A stretch of DNA of 64,000 nt from Roseomonas sp. (GCA_031180725.1 JAPSLO010000012.1:1-64000), one strand, 5' to 3'; positions 44,992-54,403 are shown, numbered from the stretch's first letter. Numbers and translations: made by a program. The notes: generated by a model from the sequence alone, not told the origin.

Positions 44992-46491
44992 ATGCGCCGC
45001 CGCATCCTTGCCGCCGCCTTCAGCCTGCTGGCCGCACCCGCCCTTCCGCAGAGCACGCTGCGCATCGGCATCGGCGCCGATCCCAATGTGCTGGACCCCG
45101 CGCAATCCGGTAGCTTCGTGGAACGCGTGGTCTTCTCCGCGCTCTGCGACAAGCTGGTGGATGTGGGGCCAGACCTCTCCTTCCGGCCGGAACTGGCGAC
45201 CGCCTGGGAATGGTCGGAAGATGGTCGCGCGCTGACCCTGAAGCTGCGTGAGGGCGCGCGCTTCCAGGATGGCGTGCCGGTGGATGCGGCAGTCGTGAAG
45301 GCGAATCTAGACCGTTACCGCACCGCACGCGAAAGCCGCCGACGCGGCGAGCTGCAGAAGGTGACGGAAGTGCAGGTGGCGGACTCCCTGACCATTCGCC
45401 TGGTGCTGAGCGAGCCTTTCGCACCGCTCCTCTCCGTGCTGTCGGACCGCGCAGGGATGATGCTCTCCCCCGCCGTGCTGCCGCTGGCGGAACGCGTAGG
45501 TGAGAATCCGGTCTGCTCCGGCCCCTTCCGGCTGACGCGCCGTGTGGCGCAGGACCGGATCGAGATGGAGAAGCATGCCGGGCACTGGAACGCGGCCGAC
45601 ATTCATTTCGACCGGTTGGTCTTCCTGCCGATCCCCGACAACAATGTGCGGCTGCTGAACCTGCGCTCCGGCCAGCTCGATCTGATTGAGCGCGTGGCAC
45701 CGTCGGACATCCCGGCGGTGGAGCGTGACCGGCGGCTGCGGCTCGTCTCCGGCGCGTCCATCGCCTATCAGACGATGAGCATTAACACCGGCCATGGTCC
45801 GGCGGGGCAGCGCCCGCTGGGGCGCGATGCGCGGGTGCGGGAGGCGCTGGAGCTTTCCATCGACCGCGCCGTGATCAACCAAGTGGCACTGGAAGGCCGC
45901 TTCACACCGAACAACCAGCCGGAGGCGCCGGGCACAGCCTATCACTTCCCCGATCTCGCCCCGCCGGCGCGCGATCCCGCGCGCGCTCGCGAGCTGCTGC
46001 GCCAGGCCGGGCACGAGCGCGTGGCCTTCACGCTGAAAGTGCCGAATCAGCCGGTGGAATCGCAGGTGGCGCAGATCATCCAGGCCATGGCCGCGGAAGG
46101 CGGCTTCGACATCCGGCTGGAAGTGCTGGAATCCAGCGCCATGGTCGCCGCCACGCAGCGCGGCGACTACGAAGCCGCCATCGCCATCTGGTCAGGCCGC
46201 CCCGACCCGGACGGGAATATTAGCTTCTGGCTGGCCTCGGACGGCTTTCTGAACTGGGGGCGCTACGCCAACCCACGGCTGGATGCGCTGTTCAATGAGG
46301 CACGCGCCGCGACCGCCACGGCGCAGCGGCAGCGCCTCTACCGGGAGGCCGCCGGCATCTGGCTGGCCGAGCGGCCACACCTGATGCTGTATCATCATCG
46401 CTGGTTCTGGGCGATGCGTGCCGACCTGCAGGGCTTCACCCCCGCGCCCGACGGCATCATCCGCCTCGCGGGGTTGCGCATCGCGCGCTGA
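44992..46491 (+). CDS. ABC transporter substrate-binding protein, dipeptide/nickel family (SBP_bac_5)
   Basis: A 499-residue protein with a cleavable signal peptide (MRRRILAAAFSLLAAPALPQ). The mature part has family 5 hallmarks: LRIGIGADPNVLDPAQSGSF, ATAWEWSEDGRALTLKLREG, VCSGPFRLTRR and REALELSIDRAVINQVALEG. It would bind peptides or related solutes in the periplasm and deliver them to an ABC permease; none is adjacent. It stands alone after the decayed genes. Confidence 0.9.
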   Translation: MRRRILAAAFSLLAAPALPQSTLRIGIGADPNVLDPAQSGSFVERVVFSALCDKLVDVGPDLSFRPELATAWEWSEDGRALTLKLREGARFQDGVPVDAAVVKANLDRYRTARESRRRGELQKVTEVQVADSLTIRLVLSEPFAPLLSVLSDRAGMMLSPAVLPLAERVGENPVCSGPFRLTRRVAQDRIEMEKHAGHWNAADIHFDRLVFLPIPDNNVRLLNLRSGQLDLIERVAPSDIPAVERDRRLRLVSGASIAYQTMSINTGHGPAGQRPLGRDARVREALELSIDRAVINQVALEGRFTPNNQPEAPGTAYHFPDLAPPARDPARARELLRQAGHERVAFTLKVPNQPVESQVAQIIQAMAAEGGFDIRLEVLESSAMVAATQRGDYEAAIAIWSGRPDPDGNISFWLASDGFLNWGRYANPRLDALFNEARAATATAQRQRLYREAAGIWLAERPHLMLYHHRWFWAMRADLQGFTPAPDGIIRLAGLRIAR

Positions 46492-46541
46492 GCGGCCCGG
46501 CTGGGGCGGCTTGCGCCGCCCTGCCGGCTTGCCGAAGGGCA

Positions 46542-46865
46542 TTAACCCCGCAGCCCGCCCCGCGCCAAGCGTGTCGCGGCGTTCTGGTAGATGATGTCCA
46601 GGCTGTCGCCGCTGTTCACGACGCGGGCGACAGGATGGGCTCGCTGGGCGTGGTCCACCGCGATGACTTCGGTCTGCGCGCCCTCGCCGCTGCCGATGGT
46701 GCGCACCAGCGCGCCGCCGACGACATTCTGGCTGGGCATGTTGTAGCGGACGGAGGCGTTCTCACCCGTGCCGATCACATAAGGGCCTGCATCCTGCGCC
46801 TGCGCGGCGCCGGCGAAGGCGGTGAGCAGCACCGCGGCGGCGGCGAAGCGACTGATCGTGTTCAT
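46542..46865 (-). CDS. small exported protein, paralogue 1 of 3
   Basis: A 107-residue protein with a signal peptide (MNTISRFAAAAVLLTAFAGA, cleaved after AQA). The mature part contains GTGENASVRYNMPSQNVVGG and VRTIGSGEGAQTEVIAVDHA, nearly shared with the two genes to the right. The periplasmic or secreted function is unknown. The C-terminal end differs most from its paralogues. Confidence 0.8.
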   Translation of the reverse strand: MNTISRFAAAAVLLTAFAGAAQAQDAGPYVIGTGENASVRYNMPSQNVVGGALVRTIGSGEGAQTEVIAVDHAQRAHPVARVVNSGDSLDIIYQNAATRLARGGLRG

Positions 46866-47015
46866 GATCGTGTCCCCGGATTCGGGTTTCGGTTTCCCCG
46901 TGCTCGTCCTTGGGCGAGCCCGGTCGGGTTGCCTGGTTGGCCGTGCCTGGCGGCCGCTTCAGGCCGGCAGACGGCCGCGCGGCCCCCTGCGGCATTCGGC
47001 TTTCCGGCTGCGCCC

Positions 47016-47342
47016 TCAGCGGCCGAGCTGGGCCACGAGCGGGCGGGTATCCGCCGGCTGGGCATAGGCCACGCTCTGGTTCTCACCATTGCCGACGACA
47101 CGGGCCACCGAGCCCGGGACCTGGCTGTGGTCCACTGCGACGACCTCAGTCTGGGCGCCCTCACCACTACCGATGGTGCGTACCAGCGCGCCACCGACGA
47201 TGTTCTGGCTCGGCGTGGTGTAGCGGACGGAGGCATTTTCGCCCGTGCCGACCACATAGGGGCCGACATCCAGCGCATGGGCGGTGCCGGCGAAGGCGGT
47301 GAACAGCGCCGCGGCGGCGGCGAAGCGGCTGAAGGTGTTCAT
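47016..47342 (-). CDS. small exported protein, paralogue 2 of 3
   Basis: A 108-residue protein with signal peptide (MNTFSRFAAAAALFTAFAGT). The mature core GTGENASVRYTTPSQNIVGG plus LVRTIGSGEGAQTEVVAVDH is very close to paralogue 1. It lies 150 bases from paralogue 1; the gap contains a CCCCGTGCTCGTC stretch that recurs upstream of this gene as well, a sign of tandem duplication. Function unknown. Confidence 0.8.
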   Translation of the reverse strand: MNTFSRFAAAAALFTAFAGTAHALDVGPYVVGTGENASVRYTTPSQNIVGGALVRTIGSGEGAQTEVVAVDHSQVPGSVARVVGNGENQSVAYAQPADTRPLVAQLGR

Positions 47343-47534
47343 GGTGATCTCTCCGGTTTCTCTCGGTCTGTCTCCCCGTGCTCGTCTGCTGGCGGGCTCG
47401 GTGCGACTATGAATGCGCGCGCCGGGTTTCAGGCGCGTGTCACCGACGAACTCGCCTGCTTCGCGCCAGGGCTTGCGCCTGTGTCGCGCATGTCCTGGAT
47501 GTCTGCGGGGATTGCGTCGGTGACGGCGGGCGTT

Positions 47535-47861
47535 TCAGCCGCCGAGCTGCGCCACGCGGGGCGCATCGGTCGGGTCGGCATAGACGATGTCGACATTATC
47601 GCCCCGGGTGATCACGCGAAGGACCGGGTGGGGCGCCTGTGCGTGCTCCACTGCAACGGTCTCAGTCCGCGCACCCTCTCCGCTACCGATGCTGCGCACC
47701 AGCGCGCCGCCGACGATGTTCTGGCTCGGCTCGTCATAGACAACGGAGGCATTCTCGCCCGTGCCCACCACATGCGGGCCACGAAGCTGCTGCGCCTGCG
47801 CGCCTGCAGCGAAGGCAGTGGCCAGGACGGCGGCAGCGGCGATGCGAGTGAAGGTGGTCAT
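47535..47861 (-). CDS. small exported protein, paralogue 3 of 3
   Basis: A 108-residue protein from the ATG at 47861 with signal peptide (MTTFTRIAAAAVLATAFAAG). The mature part has GTGENASVVYDEPSQNIVGG and LVRSIGSGEGARTETVAVEH, the most diverged of the three. It has its own 5' region facing proA divergently, so it could carry the ancestral promoter. Function unknown. Confidence 0.8.
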   Translation of the reverse strand: MTTFTRIAAAAVLATAFAAGAQAQQLRGPHVVGTGENASVVYDEPSQNIVGGALVRSIGSGEGARTETVAVEHAQAPHPVLRVITRGDNVDIVYADPTDAPRVAQLGG

Positions 47862-48050
47862 GATACGCTCTTCTTTTCCTTGTGATTGGCTGGCCGGGAT
47901 CGGCCGGTCGCAGCGAGAGGTGTGTCCCTCCACCGACCTTTCCCAATCCGCTGGTCGCATCGGCTTCATCGGCGTGGCGAATGACACGGCCACGTGCACC
48001 TTCCCTTGAGGGCGGACGCAGGCTACCCATCGCAGCAGGAGGATCCCGCT

Positions 48051-49316
48051 ATGACCGCCCTTGGCGACGAGATCGCCCGTATGCTGGAGGATGCCGCGCG
48101 CCAGGCGCGCGAGGCCGCGCATGCGCTGTCGGTTGCCCCGCGACCGCAGAAGGATTTGGCACTGACCGCCGCGGCCGCTGCCCTGCGCGCGCGCATGCCT
48201 GCCCTGCTCGATGCGAATGCCGCGGATCTGGAAGCCGCGCCGGCTTTGTCTGACGCCTTCCGGGATCGCCTGACGCTGACCGAGCCGCGCATCGAAGCGA
48301 TGGCACGCGGGCTCGAGGAGGTGGCCGCGCTGCCCGATCCGGTGGGCCGCGTGCTGGCCGAATGGACGCGCCCGAACGGCCTGCGTATCCGCCGCGTCGC
48401 GCAGCCGATCGGTGTGGTGGGCATGATCTATGAAAGCCGTCCCAACGTCACCGCGGATGCGGCGGCGCTGTGCCTGAAGGCCGGCAGCGCGGTGATCCTG
48501 CGCGGCGGCAGCGAAAGCCTGCGCAGCGCGCTGGCCATCCATGCCTGCCTGCTGGAAGGTTTGCGCCAGGCTGGCCTGCCGGAAGCGGCCATTACCGTTG
48601 CCCCCACCGCGGATCGCGGCTTCGTCGCCGCCATGCTGCGCGCCGCCGGCCTGATCGACCTGATCGTGCCGCGCGGCGGTAAGGGCCTGGTGACGCGCGT
48701 GATGGAGGAGGCGCGCGTGCCGGTGCTGGCCCATGCCGAGGGGCTCTGCCACACCTATATCCATGAAGCGGCGGATCACGGGGTGGCGCGCTGCATCGTG
48801 GCGAATGCGAAGATGCGCCGCACCGGCATCTGCGGCGCGACGGAGACACTGCTGATCGACGCCGCGATCGCGCCCGCCCTGCTGCCGGCGATTATCACCG
48901 ATCTCCGGGCCCTGGGCTGCCGGTTCCGCGCCGATGCACGGGCGCGGGCCATCCTGCCGGACCTGGATCCCGCACGTGAGGAGGATTTCCGCACCGAATG
49001 GCTGGACGCCGTGCTGAACGTCGCCGTGGTGGATGGCGTGGATGCTGCGCTCGCGCATATCCGCCGCTTCGGCAGCGAGCATACGGAAGCCATCGTCACG
49101 CAGGATGAGGCAGTGGCGATGCACTTTCTGGACCGGCTCGGCTCCGCCGTCGGCATGTGGAACACCTCCACCCAGTTCTGCGACGGTTTCGAATTCGGCT
49201 TCGGCGCGGAGATCGGCATTGCCACCGGCAGGATGCATGCCCGCGGGCCGGTCGGGCTCGAGCAGCTCTGTACCTACCGCTACCAGGTGATCGGCAACGG
49301 CCAGCTACGGCCCTGA
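48051..49316 (+). CDS. proA: gamma-glutamyl phosphate reductase
   Basis: A 421-residue protein from the ATG at 48051 preceded by AGGAGG. It is an aldehyde dehydrogenase-fold enzyme with IYESRPNVTADAAALCLKAG, a GGSESLRSALAIH segment and the catalytic cysteine in RTGICGATETLLID. Reduces glutamyl phosphate to the semialdehyde, second step of proline synthesis. Ends within a 16-base tandem duplication. Confidence 0.95.
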   Translation: MTALGDEIARMLEDAARQAREAAHALSVAPRPQKDLALTAAAAALRARMPALLDANAADLEAAPALSDAFRDRLTLTEPRIEAMARGLEEVAALPDPVGRVLAEWTRPNGLRIRRVAQPIGVVGMIYESRPNVTADAAALCLKAGSAVILRGGSESLRSALAIHACLLEGLRQAGLPEAAITVAPTADRGFVAAMLRAAGLIDLIVPRGGKGLVTRVMEEARVPVLAHAEGLCHTYIHEAADHGVARCIVANAKMRRTGICGATETLLIDAAIAPALLPAIITDLRALGCRFRADARARAILPDLDPAREEDFRTEWLDAVLNVAVVDGVDAALAHIRRFGSEHTEAIVTQDEAVAMHFLDRLGSAVGMWNTSTQFCDGFEFGFGAEIGIATGRMHARGPVGLEQLCTYRYQVIGNGQLRP

Positions 49317-49332
49317 CCAGCTACGGCCCTGA
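49301..49332 (+). repeat. 16-base tandem duplication across the proA stop
   Basis: CCAGCTACGGCCCTGA occurs twice back to back (49301-49316, 49317-49332). The TGA stop of proA is the end of the first unit and is repeated by the second unit. Probably a recent slippage duplication. Confidence 0.7.
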
Positions 49333-49388
49333 AAGGAACCTCGCGTTGCCGCGGGCTTTCGCCCTGCATCATGCAGGAAGCGAGTCCA

Positions 49389-50414
49389 ATGCCCGAGCAG
49401 CACGATACAGAGCGGACACTGAAGCTGGCACGGCGGCTGATCCTTGGCGCCGCCGGCGCGGCCGCGCCGGCGATGCTGGCGCAGGCCCAGACGGCGCCGC
49501 CAGCGTCAGCGCAGCCGGCGCAAGGCGCCGGGCGCAGCCTGGGGGATCCACGCTCGGAATATCCGCGCCCGCCCTTTCAGCGCCAGGAACAGCCCTGGCC
49601 GGGCCTGGCGGCGCGCATGGTGCCGCGGCCCGATCATGGCGAGACCAGCTATCGCGGCTCCGGCAAGCTCGTCGGCCGCAAGGCGCTGATCACCGGCGGG
49701 GACTCCGGCATCGGCCGCGCTGCTGCCATCGCCTATGCGCGCGAAGGCGCCGATGTCGCCATCAACTACCTGCCAGCCGAGGAGGAGGATGCGCGCGAGG
49801 TGGTGCGGCTGATCCAGGACGCCGGGCGCAAGGCAGTCGCTATCGCCGGCGACATCCAGGAGGAAGCCTTTTGCAACCGACTGGTGGAGCAGGCGGTGCG
49901 CGAACTGGGCGGGCTCGACATCCTGGTGAACAACGCGGCGCGGCAATCCGCGAAGAAGTCGATCCTGGAGATCGACACGGCGCAGTTCGACGCCACCATG
50001 AAGACGAACCTCTACGCGATGTTCTGGATTACCAAGGCGGCGCTGCCGCACATGCCGCCGGGGGCCGCCATCATCAACACCGCTTCGGTCGTCGCCTATG
50101 ACCCACCGGCGATGTTGCTGGACTATGCGATGACCAAGTCCGCCATCATCACCTTCACCCGCGCGCTTGCGAAGCAGCTGGGGGAGAAGGGGATCCGCGT
50201 GAATGCCGTGGCGCCCGGCCCCTTCTGGACGCCGTTGCAGCCTTCCGGCGGGCAGTCGCCCGATGCGCTGCCGCAATTCGGCGCCGAGACGCCGCTGGGC
50301 CGGCCGGGCCAGCCGGTGGAACTCGCGCCCACCTATGTGCTGCTCGCCTCGGCGGAGGCCAGCTTCACCAGCGGCGACGTGCAGGGCGCCACCGGCGGGC
50401 GACCGAACAGTTGA
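49389..50414 (+). CDS. SDR-family oxidoreductase with Tat-like leader
   Basis: A 341-residue protein. Residues 10-35 (KLARRLILGAAGAAAPAMLA) have a twin-arginine-like export leader. The Rossmann fold has TGGDSGIGR at 102-110, NNAARQSAKKS and the catalytic YAMTK (Tyr, Lys). It resembles general-stress NAD(P) oxidoreductases such as YhdG-type reductases, which act on aldehydes or sugars. Substrate unknown. Start chosen at 49389 for its AGGAAG upstream; ATG 49371 is possible. Confidence 0.85.
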   Translation: MPEQHDTERTLKLARRLILGAAGAAAPAMLAQAQTAPPASAQPAQGAGRSLGDPRSEYPRPPFQRQEQPWPGLAARMVPRPDHGETSYRGSGKLVGRKALITGGDSGIGRAAAIAYAREGADVAINYLPAEEEDAREVVRLIQDAGRKAVAIAGDIQEEAFCNRLVEQAVRELGGLDILVNNAARQSAKKSILEIDTAQFDATMKTNLYAMFWITKAALPHMPPGAAIINTASVVAYDPPAMLLDYAMTKSAIITFTRALAKQLGEKGIRVNAVAPGPFWTPLQPSGGQSPDALPQFGAETPLGRPGQPVELAPTYVLLASAEASFTSGDVQGATGGRPNS

Positions 50415-50462
50415 CCCACTCCCTTCCTCCCGCTCAGCATCGGCAAAACGGGGAGGCCGAGG

Positions 50463-50762
50463 ATGCGGGGCTACCTGATCGCGAATACCGAGGTCACTGA
50501 CCTGGAGGGCTTCGAGCGCTACCGCGCGGCCGTGCCGGCAGTGATCGCGGCGCATGGCGGGCGCTACCTGATACGGGGCGGTGCCATCACGCACAAGGAA
50601 GGCGCGATGCCGCTCAAGCGGCTGGTGGTGCTGGAATTTCCCAGCCTGGCGGCAGCCCGCGCCTTCTACGAGTCGCCGGACTACGCCCCTCTCCTGGCGC
50701 TGCGCCTGGCCAGCACCCGCAGTGAGGTGGCGCTGGTCGAAGGCTACGCCGCGCCGGCGTGA
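50463..50762 (+). CDS. DUF1330 family protein
   Basis: A 99-residue protein (ANTEVTDLEGFERYRAAVPA, then HGGRYLIRGG, LEFPSLAAARAFYESPDY) matching the DUF1330 ferredoxin-like fold, found as small stand-alone proteins of unknown role. Follows the SDR gene by 48 bases with a GAGG upstream. Confidence 0.9.
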   Translation: MRGYLIANTEVTDLEGFERYRAAVPAVIAAHGGRYLIRGGAITHKEGAMPLKRLVVLEFPSLAAARAFYESPDYAPLLALRLASTRSEVALVEGYAAPA

Positions 50763-50821
50763 TGGCGCGGCGGCCCTTGCCGGGGGTAAGCTCCCCGCAC
50801 AGACGGGAGGAGACACGTTCC

Positions 50822-51682
50822 ATGCGCGGCCTGCCTGCCGCTCTGCTGGCCTTGCTGCTGGCACCGCTGCCCGCAAATGCCGCCTGTCCGGACGTGCCGG
50901 AGGTGGCCCGGCTGGCCGCTGCCTTGCTGGATCGGCGCACCCCGCCGCCGCCCTATACCGATCTTTCCATGGCGGATGCGCGCTGCGCGCAGGACAGGCT
51001 GGTGGCAGTGTTGGCGCAGCCCTATGGCGACCAGGTGGGCTGGAAGGTCGGGTTGACCAACCCCGCCGCCCAGCAGCGCTTCCGCACGCCGCACCCGGTG
51101 GTCGGCGCCATCTTCCACGGTACGCTGCGGGCCCGATCCGGCGCCGAACTGCCGGCTGCCTTCGGCGTCGTGCCCGCCCTGGAATCCGACCTGCTGGTGC
51201 TCATCCGTGACGAGGGTGTGAACGAGGCGGGCGATGACCCGGTGGCGCTGCTGCGCCATGTGGAATCCGTGATCCCCTTCATCGAGTTGCCCGATTTGGT
51301 CTTCGGCGACGATGCACCCTGGTCCGGGCCCCTGCTGGTGGCGATCAATGTCGGCGCGCGGCTGGGGGTGGTGGGCGATCCAATCCCGGCCGAGGCGACG
51401 CCGGATTTCGCCGCGCGGCTGGCGGCCATGACCGTCACGCTGCATGAGGGCGAGCGCGAAGTGTCCCGCGCCCCGGGCAGCGCCCTGCTCGGCCAACCGC
51501 TGAATGCGCTCGCCTGGCTGGTGCGCGACCTAAGGGAACGGGGGCGCCGGCTGCGGGCTGGGCAGTATGTCTCGTTGGGCGGCTTCACTCCGCCGCTGCC
51601 GGTGCAGGCGGGGCGCGACTACAGGGTGACCTATACGGGGCTGGCCGCGCAGCCGGTAAGCGTGACCGTGCGGCTGCGGTGA
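50822..51682 (+). CDS. exported fumarylacetoacetate hydrolase-fold protein, 2-keto-4-pentenoate hydratase-like
   Basis: A 286-residue protein with a signal peptide (MRGLPAALLALLLAPLPANA). The mature part (GDQVGWKVGLTNPAAQQRFR, ESDLLVLI, IPFIELPDLVF, and a C-terminal GQYVSLGGFTPPLPVQAG) matches MhpD-type hydratases. The predicted export is unusual, since family members with catabolic roles are cytosolic. Whether it keeps metal-binding residues is unclear (an ESD metal ligand is visible). Confidence 0.8.
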   Translation: MRGLPAALLALLLAPLPANAACPDVPEVARLAAALLDRRTPPPPYTDLSMADARCAQDRLVAVLAQPYGDQVGWKVGLTNPAAQQRFRTPHPVVGAIFHGTLRARSGAELPAAFGVVPALESDLLVLIRDEGVNEAGDDPVALLRHVESVIPFIELPDLVFGDDAPWSGPLLVAINVGARLGVVGDPIPAEATPDFAARLAAMTVTLHEGEREVSRAPGSALLGQPLNALAWLVRDLRERGRRLRAGQYVSLGGFTPPLPVQAGRDYRVTYTGLAAQPVSVTVRLR

Positions 51683-51692
51683 TCCCTGCCCG

Positions 51693-52397
51693 ATGAGGAT
51701 CAATCCCTGGGGGGACCGGCGCCGGCGGCGCATCGGGCTGCTGGGCGGCAGCTTCAACCCGGCCCATGACGGCCATCGGCATGTGGCGCAGGCGGTGCGG
51801 CGGGCGCTGAAGCTGGATGAGGTATGGCTGCTGGTTTCGCCCGGCAATCCGCTGAAGCCCCGCGCCGGCATGGCGCCGCTGGCGGAGCGCTTGGCCTCTG
51901 CCCGTCGCATCGCGGATGGGCGGCAAATCATCGCCACGGATCTGGAAGCGCGGTTGGGCACCCGCTACACGCTCGACACGCTGCGTGCCCTGCACCGCCG
52001 CTTCCCGCGCGCCCAGCTGGTCTTCGTGATCGGGGCGGACAATCTGGTGCAGCTGCCGCGCTGGGCGGGCTGGACCAGGCTGGCGGCGCGCACGGCACTG
52101 GCGGTGCTGCCGCGCCCGGGCTGGACGCGCCGTGCCCTGGCCGGCCAGGCGGCGCAGCGGCTGCGGCACCACCGGCGGCGACCGGCCGCGTTGCTGGCGC
52201 AGCCCGCGGTAGCCTGCGGGCCAGGCGGTCATGCGCCTTGGACCTTCGTGCAGGCGGCAGAGCACCCGGCTTCGGCCACAGCCATCCGCGCCGCGGCCAA
52301 GATGCCGGCTCAGCAGCCGGCCGCCCGGCCGCGACCGGCGGTAACGGCCCGGGCGGAACCGACATGGGTGCAGCCGGCGTTGCTGGCTGCTAGGTGA
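51693..52397 (+). CDS. nadD: nicotinate-nucleotide adenylyltransferase
   Basis: A 234-residue protein with GGSFNPAHDGH (18-28), VWLLVSPGNPLKP, FVIGADNLVQLPRW and the C-terminal ATAIRAA segment. Nucleotidyltransferase of the NAD pathway. The C-terminus carries a Pro/Ala-rich extension. Precedes rsfS, the common nadD-rsfS-rlmH order. Confidence 0.93.
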   Translation: MRINPWGDRRRRRIGLLGGSFNPAHDGHRHVAQAVRRALKLDEVWLLVSPGNPLKPRAGMAPLAERLASARRIADGRQIIATDLEARLGTRYTLDTLRALHRRFPRAQLVFVIGADNLVQLPRWAGWTRLAARTALAVLPRPGWTRRALAGQAAQRLRHHRRRPAALLAQPAVACGPGGHAPWTFVQAAEHPASATAIRAAAKMPAQQPAARPRPAVTARAEPTWVQPALLAAR

Positions 52398-52556
52398 GGC
52401 GAAATTGAATCTAGAGAGGAGGCGGCCATAGCCCGCACCCCCAAGGCCCCCCCGAAGGGCAGTGGCGACAAGGCCCCTGGGACGACACCGAGGTCGCGCA
52501 GGGCTCCCGCTAAGGCGGCTGGCACAGCGAAGTCCGCTGCCCGCGCGAAGGCGGCG

Positions 52557-53216
52557 GTGACCAGGACCACCGCGAAGTCCACCGCCGCGCGCAAGCCGGC
52601 TGCCGCCAAGGCAGCTCCGGCAGGCCGGGCAAAGGCCGCCCCGAAGACTGCGACCAAGACCGTGGCCAAGACCACCGCAAGGGTGGAGACCAAGGCGCCC
52701 GCCCGCAAGGCGGTGTCAAAGGCGCCAGCGGCTGCGAAGGCCGCCCCCGCCGGGGTCACCGCGCCCCGCCCCGCCCGCGCGCCCCGCGCTCGTCAGCCCA
52801 AGATCCAGCCCGCCTTGCTGGACCGCCTGGTCGATGCTGCCCGCAAGAGCCTGGAAGACGACAAGGCCGAGGATGTGGTCGTGTTGGACGTGACCGGCCG
52901 TGCCGACTACGCCGACCGGCTGGTGATCGCCACCGGCCTGGCGGACCGACAGATCCAGGCGATGGCCACGCATCTGGAGGATGCCTTCGAGAAGGAAGGG
53001 CTGAAGCTGCGTCGTGATGCCATCCAGGGCTCACCGGACTGGGTGCTGATCGATGCCGGCGACCTGGTGGTGCACCTGTTCAAGCCGGAGGCCCGTGGCC
53101 TCTACGCGCTGGAACGCATGTGGGGACCGGAAAGCCCGGCCGCCGAGCAGGACCGCACGCCACTGCCGGAGGACGGCCAGGGCGGTTCCACCGCCTCGGA
53201 GGAGGACGACGAGTAA
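52557..53216 (+). CDS. rsfS: ribosomal silencing factor RsfS with long basic N-terminal extension
   Basis: A 219-residue protein from the GTG at 52557. The RsfS core covers about 85-200 ([60 protein letters not shown]). The first 80 residues are Ala/Lys/Pro/Thr repeats like a histone H1 tail, about twice the normal length. The frame is open to 52,416 with no ATG, GTG or TTG before 52557. RsfS binds L14 and blocks subunit joining during starvation. Confidence 0.9.
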   Translation: MTRTTAKSTAARKPAAAKAAPAGRAKAAPKTATKTVAKTTARVETKAPARKAVSKAPAAAKAAPAGVTAPRPARAPRARQPKIQPALLDRLVDAARKSLEDDKAEDVVVLDVTGRADYADRLVIATGLADRQIQAMATHLEDAFEKEGLKLRRDAIQGSPDWVLIDAGDLVVHLFKPEARGLYALERMWGPESPAAEQDRTPLPEDGQGGSTASEEDDE

Positions 53217-53217
53217 G

Positions 53218-53676
53218 GTCACGCTGCTGGCTGTCGGGCGGATGAAGGCCGGGCCGGAGCGCGCGTTGTACGAGCATTACGCCGCGCGGCTGCGCCCGCC
53301 GCCCAAGGTGGTAGAGGTGCCGGAAGCGCGCGGCAGCGCCGCCGAGATTCGCAAGCGCGAAGGCGCGGCGCTGCTGGCTGCGCTGCCCGATGGCGCCATC
53401 GCCGTGGCGCTCGACCTGGGCGGCGAGGCACCGGGCAGCGAGGCCTTCACCATGCTGCTGGAGCGTTGGGCCGCGACGGGCCGGCCGATCGCCTTCCTGA
53501 TTGGCGGGGCGGAGGGGCTGGACGAGGCCGTGCATGCCCGGGCGGACTACCGGCTGGCGCTGGGCCCCATGACCTGGCCGCATTTCCTGGTGCGGGGGAT
53601 GCTGGCCGAGCAGCTCTACCGCGCCCAGGCGATCCGGCAGAATCACCCCTACCACCGCGCTTGGCGGCCGGGCTGA
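53218..53676 (+). CDS. rlmH: 23S rRNA pseudouridine-1915 N3-methyltransferase
   Basis: About 152 residues of SPOUT fold: [49 protein letters not shown] and a C-terminal NHPYHR. Usual size is about 155. No ATG, GTG or TTG falls at the expected start; the coding similarity begins at a GTC (53218) just after the rsfS stop. Initiation from a rare codon or coupled reinitiation, or a base error, must be considered. Confidence 0.88.
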   Translation, partial: VTLLAVGRMKAGPERALYEHYAARLRPPPKVVEVPEARGSAAEIRKREGAALLAALPDGAIAVALDLGGEAPGSEAFTMLLERWAATGRPIAFLIGGAEGLDEAVHARADYRLALGPMTWPHFLVRGMLAEQLYRAQAIRQNHPYHRAWRPG

Positions 53677-53728
53677 CAGCACCGGCCCCGGCACGGCATC
53701 TTCGCGGCCTTCCGCCGGAGACGCCGTC

Positions 53729-54403
53729 ATGAGTCTGCTGATCCTCGCTGCCGCCTTCTGGCTCTTCCTGCATATCGGGGTGTCCGGCACGCGGCTGCGC
53801 GACGCAGTAGTGGTCCGGCTGGGCGAGCGGCGCTTCCTGGCGGCCTTTTCCATCATCTCCGCCCTGCTGATCGTACTGCTGGTCATGGCCTGGCGGCGGG
53901 CCGACACGACCTTCCTGTGGTCGGCGCCGGCCTGGCTGCGCTGGATCCTGGCCGCGCTGATGCTTGTGGCATTCGTCCTGTTCATGGCCAGCCACAAGCG
54001 CAATCCCACCGCGGTCGGCAGCCGCGGCCTGGGCGAGGAGCCGCGCGGGATCCAGCGAGTCACGCGCCACCCCATGCTGTGGTCCTTCACGATCTGGGGC
54101 CTGGTGCATGTGACGGCGAATGGCGACACCGCGGCGCTGGTCTTCTTCGGGACCTTTCTGCTCACCGCCCTGGCCGGCATGCCCTCGATCGACGCCAAGC
54201 TGGCGCGTCGCAACCCGGCGGCTTGGCGGAGCTTCGCGGCGAAGACCTCTATCCTGCCCTTCGGTGCCATCCTAGCTGGCCGCAACCGGCTGGTGCCGGC
54301 GGAGATCGGCTGGATGCCGCCCCTGGTCGGGCTGCTGCTGTGGGCCGCGCTGCTGCATTTCCACCGAAGCCTGTTCGGTGTTCCGGCCCTGCTGCTGCCC
54401 TGA
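53729..54403 (+). CDS. NnrU family membrane protein
   Basis: A 224-residue protein with about six membrane helices (LLILAAAFWLFLHIGVSGTR; FSIISALLIVLLVMAW; WILAALMLVAFVLFMA; a VTRHPMLWSFTIWGLVHVT segment with the RHP motif; ALVFFGTFLLTALAGM; LVGLLLWAALLHF). RHP and the internal PSIDAK motif are typical of NnrU/isoprenylcysteine-type proteins. Role unclear; sometimes linked to nitrogen-oxide reduction. Confidence 0.88.
   Translation: MSLLILAAAFWLFLHIGVSGTRLRDAVVVRLGERRFLAAFSIISALLIVLLVMAWRRADTTFLWSAPAWLRWILAALMLVAFVLFMASHKRNPTAVGSRGLGEEPRGIQRVTRHPMLWSFTIWGLVHVTANGDTAALVFFGTFLLTALAGMPSIDAKLARRNPAAWRSFAAKTSILPFGAILAGRNRLVPAEIGWMPPLVGLLLWAALLHFHRSLFGVPALLLP

Noticed and set aside
52429-52431. 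ATA codon after GAGGAGG as start of rsfS
   Set aside because: It is out of frame with the RsfS core as the sequence stands and reaches a TGA; it would need a one-base change in the following C run.
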